Below are positions 1 through 8,886 of a stretch of DNA of 64,000 nucleotides, piece after piece. Every line of letters begins with the position of its first letter. The first letter of the stretch is position 1. The notes beneath the pieces were generated by a model. The model did no database searches. It saw only the letters and a list, made by a program, of their open reading frames with translations, and had not been told where the DNA came from. The DNA comes from MADRE2 sp964397015 (GTDB lineage Bacteria > Desulfobacterota > Desulfobacteria > Desulfobacterales > Desulfobacteraceae), in assembly GCA_964397015.1 (NCBI GenBank), contig CAYNHL010000003.1:1-64000 (forward strand). The letters run 5' to 3'. The position numbers and the translations under genes were made by a program.

Positions 1-954
1 ATAGGAAAAAAAGCGGTTGTGACATCTTTTTCAAGGAATTCATATCCGGAACTGTCCAGGATGGGGGTGCGCCAGGTCCAGGGTGATCTCGCGGATGCCG
101 GGGCAGTGGACAGCGCGATAAAGGGGATGGACATCGTGTTTCATGTTGCGGCCAGGCCCGGAATATGGGGGCCCTATGCCGAGTATTTTGCCGTAAATGT
201 CAAGGGAACCCGGAACGTGATAGAGTCCTGTATCAAGCACCGGGTGAACCAGCTAGTCTATACCAGTTCTCCAAGCGTGATTTTTACGGGATCAGACATG
301 GAAGGGGTCGATGAAACAGTTCCCTATCCACAAACCTTTCACGCTCCGTATCCGGAAACCAAGGCCCTGGCGGAACAGGCAGTGATCGCTGCCGGGCGGC
401 ATGAACTGCCCACCATAACCCTGAGGCCGCACCTGATCTGGGGACCGGGGGACAATCACCTGGTGCCGGGTATAATTTCCCGAGCCGGCCGTCTTCGCAA
501 AATAGGGAACCTGAACGACAGGGTGGACACCATTTACATAGACAATGCGGCAGGTGCCCATATCCTGGCAGCCAAGGCACTTGAGCGCAATCCTGCGCTT
601 TCAGGCAATGTATACTTTGTCAGCCAGGATGAACCCGTATCAAAATGGGACCTGGCAAATGAATTTCTTGCCGTTGCAGGCCTGCCTCCCATAAAGGGTC
701 ATATTTCCGCCCGGGGTGCAGTTGTTGCCGGCGCTTTGTGCGAGTTCAGCTACAGGCTTTTTTGTATCAAAAAAGAACCGCCAATGACTGTTTTTGCGGC
801 AAGAGAGCTGGCAACCTCACACTGGTTTGATATCTCGCGGGCCAAAAGAGACCTTGGATATGTACCGGCTGTTTCCATCCAGGAAGGCCTGCATCGCCTG
901 AAAGAATGGTTTTCAAAAAATGGAAATGCTCATGAAACCGCTTTTGATTCGTAA
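1..954 (+). CDS. oleD: OleD-like NAD(P)-dependent epimerase/dehydratase (5' truncated by window)
   Basis: The frame is open from base 1 and the Rossmann GxxGxxG segment is missing, so the true start lies upstream; the GTG at 19 is only an internal codon. The 317 visible residues belong to the 3-beta-hydroxysteroid dehydrogenase-like short-chain reductases. The catalytic YxxxK is YPETK, and the stretches around VFHVAARPGIWGPY, YTSSPSV and LIWGPGDNHLVP closely resemble, from memory, OleD, which reduces 2-alkyl-3-ketoacids in long-chain olefin biosynthesis. The oleABC partners would be expected just upstream, outside the window. The 3' end overlaps the next gene by 35 bases, so the two are probably co-transcribed. 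Another 3-beta-HSD-like sterol or lipid reductase is the alternative. Confidence 0.72.
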   Translation: MGKKAVVTSFSRNSYPELSRMGVRQVQGDLADAGAVDSAIKGMDIVFHVAARPGIWGPYAEYFAVNVKGTRNVIESCIKHRVNQLVYTSSPSVIFTGSDMEGVDETVPYPQTFHAPYPETKALAEQAVIAAGRHELPTITLRPHLIWGPGDNHLVPGIISRAGRLRKIGNLNDRVDTIYIDNAAGAHILAAKALERNPALSGNVYFVSQDEPVSKWDLANEFLAVAGLPPIKGHISARGAVVAGALCEFSYRLFCIKKEPPMTVFAARELATSHWFDISRAKRDLGYVPAVSIQEGLHRLKEWFSKNGNAHETAFDS

Positions 955-2203
955 AATAGTCAAATGGTATGAAAAAACAGGCAAGTGCCTGATATTTGCC
1001 GTAAAGGGCTTTACAGAGGACCAGTGTGTGCTGAGAGCATCGGCCCTGACCCTTTACACCCTTTTGTCCATTGTTCCGGTGATGGCCATGGCCTTTGGGG
1101 TAGCCAGGGGTTTCGGCATGCAGAAACTCCTGGAAAAGGAGCTTTATATCCGTTTTCCGGGCCAGGATGAAGTGATCAGCACTGTCATCTCTTTTTCCAA
1201 TAACCTGCTGGAAGGAACCAGAAGCGGATTGATGGCCCTTTTAGGAGTTCTCATTCTGCTGTACTCCGTGGTGAAGATGTTCAATCACATTGAAAACGCC
1301 TTCAATACAATCTGGTGGATCAAGAAGGGACGTTCCTGGATACGAAAGTTTGCTGACTATATAGCACTTTTTATCACTGCACCGCTGCTGATGGTGTTGT
1401 CAGGAAGCGCCACGATTTTTGTTTTAACCAAACTAAAAGAGGTGCTTGCAGCCCTTGACATCCCCTACATTGTCATGGTGCTGATATCAACCGGATTTAA
1501 AATTCTGCCCTTTGTCACCATCTGGGTATTGTTCGTTTTTTTCTACCTTTTTATTCCCAACACAAAGACATCCATCCGGGCGGCCCTGGCAGGCGGGATA
1601 ATTGCAGGTACCGTTTTTCAGCTGGGCCAGATGCTGTACGTCAATTTCCAGGTGGGGGTTTCCCATTACAATGCAATATACGGAAGCTTTGCGGCATTGC
1701 CGCTGTTTCTCATCTGGCTCCAGGCAAGCTGGATCATCCTGCTGCTCGGAGCGGAAATTGCATTTGCCTGGGAAAATATCCAGATCCTCGAGACCCGGAA
1801 CCTGAATTACCAGGATATCAGCCCGCGGATGAAAAAACTCATGCTGCTGCGGGTGGCACTGGTGAGCATAAAGCGTTTTCTGGAGGGTCGAAGCGCCCCT
1901 TCGGATACAGCTATCTGTGACGAAACCGCCATTCCGCTGCCCATTGTCAGGCAGGCTCTGACAGTGCTTCAGGACTGCGGGATACTGTCCGAGGTAGTGC
2001 TGGCTGAAGGTTATGGGTATGCACCGGCCCATGATATCGATTCCATGACTGTCAGCCGTATTATTCAGGCATATGAAGCTACGGGCGATCCACTGGTGCA
2101 GGTTCCCGATACCCTCGAGTACCAGGCGCTTGAACAAAGCCTGGCCGCATTTGAAGCAGCTGCGATGCAAAGCCCCGGCGACCGCCGACTCAAAGATATT
2201 TAG
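920..2203 (+). CDS. YihY/virulence factor BrkB family membrane protein
   Basis: Integral inner-membrane protein of 427 residues. About six hydrophobic segments lie between residues 35 and 290, with family features such as ASALTLYTLLSIVPVMA near the N-terminus and YGSFAALPLFLIWLQASW near residue 255. The C-terminal 130 residues are soluble and look like a winged helix (around PLPIVRQALTVLQDCGILSEV), a common extension in this family. The biochemical function of the family is unsettled; older RNase BN labels are wrong. Three in-frame ATGs (920, 926, 932) compete for the start. 932 has a weak GGA upstream and would give 423 residues beginning MKPLLIRK. It overlaps the OleD-like gene and ends one base before the kinase start. 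Confidence 0.85.
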   Translation: MEMLMKPLLIRKIVKWYEKTGKCLIFAVKGFTEDQCVLRASALTLYTLLSIVPVMAMAFGVARGFGMQKLLEKELYIRFPGQDEVISTVISFSNNLLEGTRSGLMALLGVLILLYSVVKMFNHIENAFNTIWWIKKGRSWIRKFADYIALFITAPLLMVLSGSATIFVLTKLKEVLAALDIPYIVMVLISTGFKILPFVTIWVLFVFFYLFIPNTKTSIRAALAGGIIAGTVFQLGQMLYVNFQVGVSHYNAIYGSFAALPLFLIWLQASWIILLLGAEIAFAWENIQILETRNLNYQDISPRMKKLMLLRVALVSIKRFLEGRSAPSDTAICDETAIPLPIVRQALTVLQDCGILSEVVLAEGYGYAPAHDIDSMTVSRIIQAYEATGDPLVQVPDTLEYQALEQSLAAFEAAAMQSPGDRRLKDI

Positions 2204-2204
2204 A

Positions 2205-3770
2205 ATGAAGCATATTCTTGCCATAGATCTTGGAACTTCAGGCCCGAAGGTGGCTCTTGTATCGGCGGAAGGTCGCATACTGGACCATGAATTTGAAAAA
2301 ACCCGAACCTTTTTTTTGCCCAGGGGCGGGGTAGAGGAAAGTCCTAATGACTGGTGGCAGAGCATCGTCAAAGCCACCAGGCGCCTGATGACCAGGCACT
2401 CAGGACTTGCAGACAGCGTTGACGCTGTCTGCTGTACCAGCCAGTGGTCAGGGACCGTGGCGGTCGATAAATACGGCACCCCGCTGATGAACGCGATCAC
2501 CTGGATGGACTCAAGGGGCGCGCCTTATGTAAGGGCCATCACCGGCGGACCTGTCCGGGTGGAAGGGTACAGCCTTTTCAAGTTGATCAAATGGATTCGC
2601 ATTACCGGCGGCGTTCCCTTGAAAAGCGGCAAGGACCCCATAGCCCATATCCTGTTCATCAAGAACGAATATCCGGATATTTACCGCCGGACCTTTAAAT
2701 TCCTGGAGCCCAAGGATTATCTCAACCTCAAGCTGACCGGCCGATTTTATGCCTCCACCGAATCCATTGCCCTGCACTGGGTCACTGATAACAGGGATAT
2801 CGACAATATTGACTATCATGACGGTTTGATTAAAATGTCAGGGATTGACAGGGACAAGCTGCCGGAGCTGAAAAAAGCCGTGGATATTGCAGGCCCTTTG
2901 ACAAAAGAAGCGGCCCGGGATTTAGGACTTTCTCCCGGTATCAGCGTGGTAATGGGAACCCCGGACCTGCATTCGGCTGCACTGGGCTCCGGAGCGGTGG
3001 CGGACTATGAAGGCCATTTGTATATCGGTACTTCATCATGGCTGTTATGTCACCTGCCGTACAAGAAGACGGATATTTTTCATAACATGGGTACCCTGCC
3101 TTCGGCCATACCGGGAAAATATCTATTGATCAACGAGCAGGAAACCGCGGGGGAGACACTGAATTTTTTAAAGGACAGTGTCTTTTTTCCGGATGACGGC
3201 CTTACCCCTCCCTGTGATAAAGATGTTCACGAAGAATTCAACCGCCTGGCGGCCTGCGTTGAACCGGGCAGCGGCAACCTTGTTTTCACGCCCTGGCTCA
3301 ACGGGGAACGGACGCCGGTGGAAGATCACCTGGTCAGGGGTGGATTTCACAACATGTCCCTGTCCACCACCCGGGCTCACGTGGTGAGGGCTGTAATGGA
3401 AGGCGTGGCCATGAATTCAAGATGGCTGCTCACCCATATCGAAAAAATGACAAAACAAACCATGCCCCATATCAATATTATCGGCGGCGGAGCCCAATCC
3501 GACCTGTGGTGCCAGATCCATGCCGATGTTTTGAAAACGACCATCAGGCGTGTAAAAGATCCTATCCTGGCCAACATGAGGGGCGCAGGATTTTTAGGTG
3601 CCGTGGCGATGGGTCATCTTACCTTTGAGCAGATCCCTGGAAAAATCGAGATAGATGCAACCTTTATCCCGGAACCTGCCCACAGGAAGACTTATGATCG
3701 CCTTTTCAAGGCCTTTTTGGATATTTATAAAAATAATAATGCCATATACCGGCGGTTAAACAGGTTTTAA
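2205..3770 (+). CDS. FGGY-family carbohydrate kinase (xylulokinase-like)
   Basis: 521-residue cytoplasmic ATP-dependent sugar/polyol kinase. The N-terminal phosphate-binding loop reads HILAIDLGTSGPKVAL, a substrate-lobe segment is ITWMDSRGA, and the C-terminal nucleotide lobe has NIIGGGAQSDLWCQIHADV followed by RGAGFLGAVAMG. I start at the ATG at 2205, which begins exactly at the family N-terminus one base after the previous stop; a longer frame to 2073 would only overlap the BrkB gene. The substrate cannot be read from sequence. The tight coupling to a BrkB protein and the following PLP lyase suggests a role in a lipid-related or polyol pathway rather than ordinary xylulose use, but that is inference. 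Confidence 0.85.
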   Translation: MKHILAIDLGTSGPKVALVSAEGRILDHEFEKTRTFFLPRGGVEESPNDWWQSIVKATRRLMTRHSGLADSVDAVCCTSQWSGTVAVDKYGTPLMNAITWMDSRGAPYVRAITGGPVRVEGYSLFKLIKWIRITGGVPLKSGKDPIAHILFIKNEYPDIYRRTFKFLEPKDYLNLKLTGRFYASTESIALHWVTDNRDIDNIDYHDGLIKMSGIDRDKLPELKKAVDIAGPLTKEAARDLGLSPGISVVMGTPDLHSAALGSGAVADYEGHLYIGTSSWLLCHLPYKKTDIFHNMGTLPSAIPGKYLLINEQETAGETLNFLKDSVFFPDDGLTPPCDKDVHEEFNRLAACVEPGSGNLVFTPWLNGERTPVEDHLVRGGFHNMSLSTTRAHVVRAVMEGVAMNSRWLLTHIEKMTKQTMPHINIIGGGAQSDLWCQIHADVLKTTIRRVKDPILANMRGAGFLGAVAMGHLTFEQIPGKIEIDATFIPEPAHRKTYDRLFKAFLDIYKNNNAIYRRLNRF

Positions 3771-3794
3771 CGAAAAAAACTTTAAAAGGACAAC

Positions 3795-5300
3795 ATGAAA
3801 TCTTGGATGGTAAAATTGATTCCAGGCTGGATGGGCCGGCTGTTTGAAAAATCTTTGAAAAAAATTCCCTTTGTTCAAAGGCGTATAGACCAGGAGATCA
3901 ACAGGGTGATGGCGGAAATGGAGTCCGCTTTAAAACCCTATAAATCTATTACAGCTTCTCATACGGTACTCCCCTCGACCGGTGTCAGTGAAGAACAGAT
4001 ACTGTCCGAGATCGAGGCCATGAACCTGAAAGAACAGGACCGCTGGAAAGACGGATATGTATCAGGTGCGGTCTACCACGGCGACCAGGACCACATCGAA
4101 TTTTTGAACAAGGTCTATGCAATGACCTCCCAGAGCAATCCTCTGCATTCTGATCTATGGCCCAGTGCAGCCAAGTATGAATCCGAAATTATCCAGATGA
4201 CCGCCCGCATGCTTTCGGCAGGGGTCGTAAAGGATACCGGGGTTTGCGGTACGGTGACATCCGGGGGAACGGAAAGCATCCTGCTGGCCATGAAAACCTA
4301 CCGGGATGCGGCCCGGATCAAAAAAGGAGTCAAGCGCCCGGAGCTTGTGGTGCCGGTGACCGCACATGCAGCATTTGACAAAGCCTGCCAGTATTTCAAT
4401 ATAAGGATCAGGCATGTACCGGTGGATGGAGGTTTTTGCGCAGATGTAAAGGCGGTGAGAAAAGCCGTGAATAAAAACACGATTGCCATAGTGGGGTCGG
4501 CCCCCTCTTTTCCCCATGGTGTAATCGATCCCATAGAAGCCATGTCCGAAATCGCCCTGGAAAAAGATATCGGGTTCCATACCGATGCCTGCCTTGGAGG
4601 GTTTGTTCTGCCATGGGCCCGGGAGCTTGGATATGACGTGCCGCCCTTTGATTTCAGCCTCAAAGGAGTGACTTCCATGTCGGCAGATACCCATAAATAC
4701 GGTTACGCGGCAAAGGGAACCTCTGTAGTGCTCTACCGGAGTCAGGAACTACGTCATTTCCAGTACTATACCATCACGGACTGGCCCGGGGGACTGTATT
4801 TTTCACCAACCTTTGCCGGCAGCCGACCGGGAGCGCTTAGTGCAGCGTGCTGGGCCGCCATGCTCAAAATGGGAAAAAAAGGGTATCTTTCAGCCACCCG
4901 CAGGATACTGGCAGCGGCCGATACCATAAAGGCAGGCATCCGGCAGATCCCGGAACTCAAAATCATGGGGAACCCCCTCTGGGTCGTGGCTTTCAGTGCT
5001 CCCGGCCTGGATATTTACCGGGTCCTGGACGTGATGTCTTCAAAGGGCTGGAGCCTGAACGGGCTGCACAGGCCGGCCTGTGTCCACATTGCCGTTACCC
5101 TGCGCCATGCGCAGGCGGGGGTGGCTGAACGTTTCGTGTCCGATCTGGAAAAAGCCGTGCAGGCGGTCAAGGCCGAGCCGCCCTCAAAAACCGGCATGGC
5201 TCCGGTTTACGGAATGGCAGCCACCCTGCCGGCCCGGGGGATCGTTTCAGATATCCTGAAAAAATACCTGGATATGTATTACAGGACCTTCCCGGAATAA
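3795..5300 (+). CDS. Sphingosine-1-phosphate lyase-like PLP-dependent enzyme
   Basis: 501-residue fold-type I (group II decarboxylase-like) PLP enzyme. Signatures resemble sphingosine-1-phosphate lyase: [20 protein letters not shown] (about residue 156), the cofactor Asp in HTDACLGGF (about 262), the Schiff-base Lys in [20 protein letters not shown] (about 295), and [19 protein letters not shown]. Family members split phosphorylated long-chain bases into an aldehyde and phosphoethanolamine; glutamate-decarboxylase-type enzymes are the broader relatives. The N-terminal 50 residues are basic and amphipathic with no clear membrane helix. A start at 3795 is supported by AAAGGA eight bases upstream. 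The gene follows the kinase by 24 bases. Substrate is not provable here. Confidence 0.82.
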   Translation: MKSWMVKLIPGWMGRLFEKSLKKIPFVQRRIDQEINRVMAEMESALKPYKSITASHTVLPSTGVSEEQILSEIEAMNLKEQDRWKDGYVSGAVYHGDQDHIEFLNKVYAMTSQSNPLHSDLWPSAAKYESEIIQMTARMLSAGVVKDTGVCGTVTSGGTESILLAMKTYRDAARIKKGVKRPELVVPVTAHAAFDKACQYFNIRIRHVPVDGGFCADVKAVRKAVNKNTIAIVGSAPSFPHGVIDPIEAMSEIALEKDIGFHTDACLGGFVLPWARELGYDVPPFDFSLKGVTSMSADTHKYGYAAKGTSVVLYRSQELRHFQYYTITDWPGGLYFSPTFAGSRPGALSAACWAAMLKMGKKGYLSATRRILAAADTIKAGIRQIPELKIMGNPLWVVAFSAPGLDIYRVLDVMSSKGWSLNGLHRPACVHIAVTLRHAQAGVAERFVSDLEKAVQAVKAEPPSKTGMAPVYGMAATLPARGIVSDILKKYLDMYYRTFPE

Positions 5301-5309
5301 GTAAAATTA

Positions 5310-5762
5310 CTATGGCTGTTCGGAACTGTCATCGAAGTCAGGATGGGTTTTGATCCACTTTTCCACAAGCGCTGCAAAATCATGAAAATCGGACAGCCGT
5401 TTTTTGAAAATGCCGTAAACCACTTCGTCATCAATTTTTTCATACCGGTGGACCAGCATGTTCCTGAATGATGCCATATTCTGGAATGTCAGCAGTTGTC
5501 CGGCCGGTATCACACCCTGTTCATTCAATATCAGAAACAGATCCCGGTATCCGGCTGGCTCTCTCCAGGAAAAAAAAGAAACAAAATGGTTGGCTATGTC
5601 AAACATCTCTTCGATGGCAAGGTGAAGATATCTTTCCACAAACGCCCTGATCCGGGCATCCTGGTTATATTTTCCCCAGGTGATATCATCGGCTGTCTCC
5701 AGTCCGGAAATGTAATACAGCAGGTTGGATATTTTTCTGGAAATTAATTCCCGGTCGACCAT
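5310..5762 (-). CDS. hepT: HepT-like ribonuclease toxin (DUF86)
   Basis: 150-residue all-helical HEPN protein of the HepT/DUF86 family. The RNase motif R-x4-H-x-Y is intact as RNMLVHRYEKID near residue 108. In characterised pairs the Tyr of this motif is AMPylated by the MntA antitoxin, which silences the RNase. I start at the ATG at 5762, where homologues begin (MVDRELISRKI); a 32-residue upstream extension of the frame lies over mntA. It is separated from mntA by a single base and convergent with the S1P-lyase-like gene 9 bases away, so the pair looks like an inserted two-gene cassette. Confidence 0.88.
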   Translation of the reverse strand: MVDRELISRKISNLLYYISGLETADDITWGKYNQDARIRAFVERYLHLAIEEMFDIANHFVSFFSWREPAGYRDLFLILNEQGVIPAGQLLTFQNMASFRNMLVHRYEKIDDEVVYGIFKKRLSDFHDFAALVEKWIKTHPDFDDSSEQP

Positions 5763-5763
5763 G

Positions 5764-6150
5764 CTACCCCGCAAGTCTTTTATAGAGAAAACGGGTGTCC
5801 AGGTATTGGCTGCGGGATGTTGTTTCCTGACGGATCCGTTCCGACGTATCCCTCTCATAGATTGGGTAACCGTATTTCAGGATTTGGTGCTGGAGCAGTA
5901 CCCCTGCCTGATGAAAGATCACCAGGTCCACATCCCGGCCAAGCAGGTTTGATAAAGCCGTTTCCATTGAAATTTTTTCAAACCCGTCAATGCAATCGGT
6001 GCACATGATAGCAATATCCAGGTCACTGGAAGGGGTCATTTTCCCGGTAGCCGCTGATCCGAACAGATAGATGGCAGCAATGCCGGGATTTACAGCGGCA
6101 AACTTCTTGATTTTGGCACCCAAAGCTGTCTTGTCAAGCTGTCTTGTCAA
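5764..6150 (-). CDS. mntA: MntA-like minimal nucleotidyltransferase antitoxin
   Basis: 128-residue MNT-fold nucleotidyltransferase. The signature GSAATGKMTPSSDLDIAI gives the GSx10DxD active site, and a third acidic residue sits in DVDLVIF. By analogy with studied MntA-HepT systems it AMPylates the adjacent HepT. No ATG opens the frame; an upstream in-frame TAA limits the start to the TTG at 6150 or the TTG inside the TALGA segment. The TTG at 6150 lies within a 13-bp tandem repeat. Just upstream an ATG in another frame gives only an eight-codon peptide that ends at the TGA overlapping this TTG, which may couple or limit translation. Confidence 0.85.
   Translation of the reverse strand: MTRQLDKTALGAKIKKFAAVNPGIAAIYLFGSAATGKMTPSSDLDIAIMCTDCIDGFEKISMETALSNLLGRDVDLVIFHQAGVLLQHQILKYGYPIYERDTSERIRQETTSRSQYLDTRFLYKRLAG
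6124..6149. repeat. 13-bp perfect tandem repeat over the mntA start
   Basis: The unit AGCTGTCTTGTCA occurs twice back to back, at 6124-6136 and 6137-6149. On the coding strand it spans the proposed TTG initiation codon. Thirteen is not a multiple of three, so a change in copy number would shift the reading frame from the start and could switch the antitoxin off. Confidence 0.75.
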
Positions 6151-6279
6151 GGTTTTCTCTTATCCTGTTTCATATGGAATATCGCTTCTTAATCAACTCT
6201 ATCCAAATTATAAAATAACGTCAAGACAGATTCAAAAAACCTGTTTAATTCATGATTCACATCAGTCTTCACAATTGTT

Positions 6280-7143
6280 CTATTCAGTGGTGATCTTGAA
6301 AAAATCCTTGATCTGGCTTTCTTTGTTTTTCAGCTGCTCCAGCAGCATTTTCAACACCGAATCCTGGATCCCGATCTTTACGGCAATGTTTTTTATGGCT
6401 ACAGGTACCGGGTTGCCGCTGTGGCCGATGCCGGCTTTCTGGATCAGGTAATCTGCAAGGTTAAGGATCAGGGCGTGGTACCTGAAGGCGGCTGGACAGG
6501 ATTCCGGTGAATGGTGATACCGGCAGGGCAGCATCACGGAGTTTGGAAACCTCCATCGTTTCATCAGCAGGCCCGCGACCATGGCGTGGTCGATTTGAAG
6601 CAGGGCGGTTTCTGCAAAATACAGGGGCCGCTGCTTTTCAATGGCCAGCTGGCGGACCGAGCGGTACTCATCCCTGAAATAGACTGAAAAAATAACCTTG
6701 CCCATATCATGGAGCAGTGCCGGAACGAAAATCTTTCCGGCAATGGCCGGGTTGGTTCGCCTGGCAATGCTCTTTGCCGCGGTTGCACAGCCGATACCAT
6801 GTATCCAGAGGGCTTTCATGTCCAGGCTCAACCCGGTTTTATCTGAAAAAGAGGACAAAAGGCTCATGCCTAAAGCGATACCGATGATTTCATCGAACCC
6901 GATCACGCTGATGGCACGCTTGATTGTCTCCACCCGTGTTTTCTGGGCGTAATACACCGAGTTGGACAGCTTCAGAAGCTGGTTGGTCATGCCCTGGTCA
7001 AAGGCTATGATGTCGGCAAGCTCTTCTGTGGTGGTTTTTGGATCGGACGCGACAGTTATGATTTTGTCCACGATAACGGGAAGTGAAGGAAGGTCACTTT
7101 CCTTTTTCTGCACCATTAAAAGAATGCTGTCGCGTATTGTCAT
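6280..7143 (-). CDS. HDOD domain protein
   Basis: 287-residue protein with one HDOD domain over about residues 15-215, the HD-like fold that has lost phosphohydrolase metal ligands. Landmarks are LPSLPVIVDKI, LLKLSNSVYYA, and LLHDMGKVIFSVYF followed by IDHAMVAGLLMKRW. HDOD proteins act as scaffolds in signalling, motility and c-di-GMP networks; no catalysis is established. It starts at the base next to the end of the upstream nitroreductase, so the two are translationally coupled. It is one of four HDOD genes in the window and differs in sequence from the two that pair with CheD. Confidence 0.88.
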   Translation of the reverse strand: MTIRDSILLMVQKKESDLPSLPVIVDKIITVASDPKTTTEELADIIAFDQGMTNQLLKLSNSVYYAQKTRVETIKRAISVIGFDEIIGIALGMSLLSSFSDKTGLSLDMKALWIHGIGCATAAKSIARRTNPAIAGKIFVPALLHDMGKVIFSVYFRDEYRSVRQLAIEKQRPLYFAETALLQIDHAMVAGLLMKRWRFPNSVMLPCRYHHSPESCPAAFRYHALILNLADYLIQKAGIGHSGNPVPVAIKNIAVKIGIQDSVLKMLLEQLKNKESQIKDFFKITTE

Positions 7144-7680
7144 TTATTGACTGCCACCACCGTACATGTTATGGAACACCCTGTTATCCGGCAGGGACGA
7201 GCGCGGATGTCCCTGTTTGTCTTCATCCGGATACCCGATTGCCACAATGGATTCAACCATCATATTATCGTTTATTTTTAAAATTTCTTTAATGTAGCTG
7301 TCGGCACTCTTCTGGTCATCGTGTTCCCTTTTTCTTATCTGGATCCAGCAGCTGCCAAGCCCTATAGCCTGTGCCGCAAGGTGGATGAAGGTTGTGGCGA
7401 CACTGGCATCCTCCACCCAGACATCACTTTTGGAGGCATCTGCGCATACCACGATACCCAGGGGTGCGTTCTTGAGAAATGATGCACCATGGGGTTTTGC
7501 AATCGACAGCTTGCCCAGAAGCTCCGGCTGGTCCACCACGATAAAGCTCAGCGGATTTATGCTCCTTGACGAGGGGGCACGCAAGGCTGATTCAATGAGT
7601 TTTTCTTTTTTCAGAGGATCGATTTTCTGATCAGTAAAGCGGCGGATGGAGCGCCGGTTTTCAATCATGGAAAAAAACAT
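7144..7680 (-). CDS. Nitroreductase family protein
   Basis: 178-residue FMN-binding nitroreductase-fold flavoprotein. It begins MFFSMIENRRSIRRF, the phosphate-gripping Arg segment, followed by APSSRSINP and, near the C-terminus, AIGYPDE. The length matches short FMN-dependent NAD(P)H nitroreductases. Substrate unknown; such enzymes reduce quinones, nitroaromatics or flavins. It sits 21 bases downstream of the FxsA gene on the same strand and abuts the HDOD gene, so it belongs to the tail of this minus-strand run. Confidence 0.85.
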   Translation of the reverse strand: MFFSMIENRRSIRRFTDQKIDPLKKEKLIESALRAPSSRSINPLSFIVVDQPELLGKLSIAKPHGASFLKNAPLGIVVCADASKSDVWVEDASVATTFIHLAAQAIGLGSCWIQIRKREHDDQKSADSYIKEILKINDNMMVESIVAIGYPDEDKQGHPRSSLPDNRVFHNMYGGGSQ

Positions 7681-7701
7681 GGGATATTCTCCGGTAGGGG
7701 T

Positions 7702-8094
7702 TTAAAGACGGGTGATGTGGATATCTTTTCGAAGGATCATCTCATCCATTTTTTTACGCAGGATGCGTTTGAACCAGTTCCTGGTGACAGGCCAGAGCAG
7801 CAGGAGGCCGAGTACGTCTGTGATCAGGCCCGGGGTAATCAGAACAATGCCAGCGGCAAAGATAATCAGCGCATCCATGAGTTCTTCAGCCGGCATGATA
7901 CCCTGCTGCATGTTCAGCCGGACTTTCATCATGGTGTGCATACCTTCCATCCGGGCAAGCCATGCACCTGCAAAACCTGTTGCGATGACCAGCAGTACCG
8001 TGTTGATCGAGCCTATGACGGTGCCGATTTTAATGAGCAGGTACAGCTCGACGACCGGTATAAGGGTAAAGCATAAAAACAGTTTAAACAGCAT
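7702..8094 (-). CDS. fxsA: FxsA family membrane protein
   Basis: 130-residue membrane protein with hydrophobic segments at residues 1-20, 25-45 and 72-100, and the family signatures VELYLLIKIGTVIGSINTVLL and GIVLITPGLITDVLGLLLLWP. FxsA of E. coli influences exclusion of phage T7 when overproduced, but the normal role of the family is unclear. The basic C-terminal tail (WFKRILRKKMDEMI) would be cytoplasmic. It lies 13 bases downstream of the cytochrome gene. Confidence 0.85.
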   Translation of the reverse strand: MLFKLFLCFTLIPVVELYLLIKIGTVIGSINTVLLVIATGFAGAWLARMEGMHTMMKVRLNMQQGIMPAEELMDALIIFAAGIVLITPGLITDVLGLLLLWPVTRNWFKRILRKKMDEMILRKDIHITRL

Positions 8095-8107
8095 TGAAAA
8101 AAAATCC

Positions 8108-8449
8108 TTATTTTTTATGGCAGTCGTTGCAGCTAACGGGCCCTGATTTCACATTCGCTTTTTTCATTTCCCTGTGGCATTTTAAACAGGTTTTGTTCAT
8201 GACCTGTTTTTTTTCCAGGATACCGGCCTGCTTTTGAGCGTCAAGGGAGCCCGGGGACTTTTCAAAATCCTTGTGACAGGTCATGCAGTCATCAACCACT
8301 GCCTGGTGCAGGTGATGCGGAAACTGGATATCCCCTTTCGGCCCGCCGTTCAAGACTATTTCAGATTCTCCCTGGTCCAGGGCAAAGGCGGTTGCTGACA
8401 CGATGATAAAAATAAAAGACAACAGGGTAAATGCCGATTTTTTATTCAT
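8108..8449 (-). CDS. Triheme cytochrome c3/c7-like protein, exported
   Basis: 113-residue periplasmic cytochrome. A signal peptide (MNKKSAFTLLSFIFIIVSATAFA) is followed by three c-type haem sites, CMTCH, CLKCH and CNDCH. Extra His residues at FPHHLHQ can act as distal ligands, giving bis-His low-potential haems as in the c7/class III family of anaerobic electron carriers. I use the ATG at 8449 because AAGGAG lies 10 bases upstream; the longer frame adds a charged stretch ahead of the signal peptide. Its place between a receiver and FxsA does not identify the partner. Confidence 0.87.
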   Translation of the reverse strand: MNKKSAFTLLSFIFIIVSATAFALDQGESEIVLNGGPKGDIQFPHHLHQAVVDDCMTCHKDFEKSPGSLDAQKQAGILEKKQVMNKTCLKCHREMKKANVKSGPVSCNDCHKK

Positions 8450-8484
8450 TTTGAGTCTTCTCCTTAATTGTTTTTTTGCAGGTG

Positions 8485-8871
8485 CTATATTTTTTTCCAC
8501 CGGCTGATTTTTTCATGTGCGGTCTGGGCTGCCTGCACCAGCGTGGACAGGTTGACCGGTTTTTTGAAGTAATCGTCAAATCCGGCATCCAGGCAGTCGG
8601 ACAGTTCGAACAAAGAAGCATACCCGGTCAATGCATATACCACTGACATGGGCATGATTTTCTTGATCTCCCGGCAGAGTTCGACCCCGTCCATTTCCGG
8701 CAGGTTCAAGTCCAGAAACATGATCCTGGCGGGCTGACTGTCCAGAATTTCTAAGGCAGCTTCCGCACTTTCGGCTTTGATCACTTCAAATCCGGCCCGG
8801 GTAAACCCCTGTTCAAGCAGGAACAGGATGGCTGCTTCGTCGTCTACAATCAATATTTTCGGGTTATTCAT
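8485..8871 (-). CDS. Single-domain response regulator (CheY-like receiver)
   Basis: 128 residues forming one receiver domain: acidic pocket DDE near the start (ILIVDDEAAIL), phospho-acceptor Asp in MFLDLNLPEMDGVEL, switch Thr/Tyr in YALTGYASL, and Lys in FKKPVNL. There is no output domain, so it acts through protein contacts. The ATG at 8871 is preferred over the GTG two codons upstream because GGAG lies five bases before it. It ends the chemosensory run, 15 bases after the receiver-HisKA protein, and is a candidate partner of that protein or of CheA. Confidence 0.9.
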   Translation of the reverse strand: MNNPKILIVDDEAAILFLLEQGFTRAGFEVIKAESAEAALEILDSQPARIMFLDLNLPEMDGVELCREIKKIMPMSVVYALTGYASLFELSDCLDAGFDDYFKKPVNLSTLVQAAQTAHEKISRWKKI

Positions 8872-8886
8872 ATACACTCCATGGGT

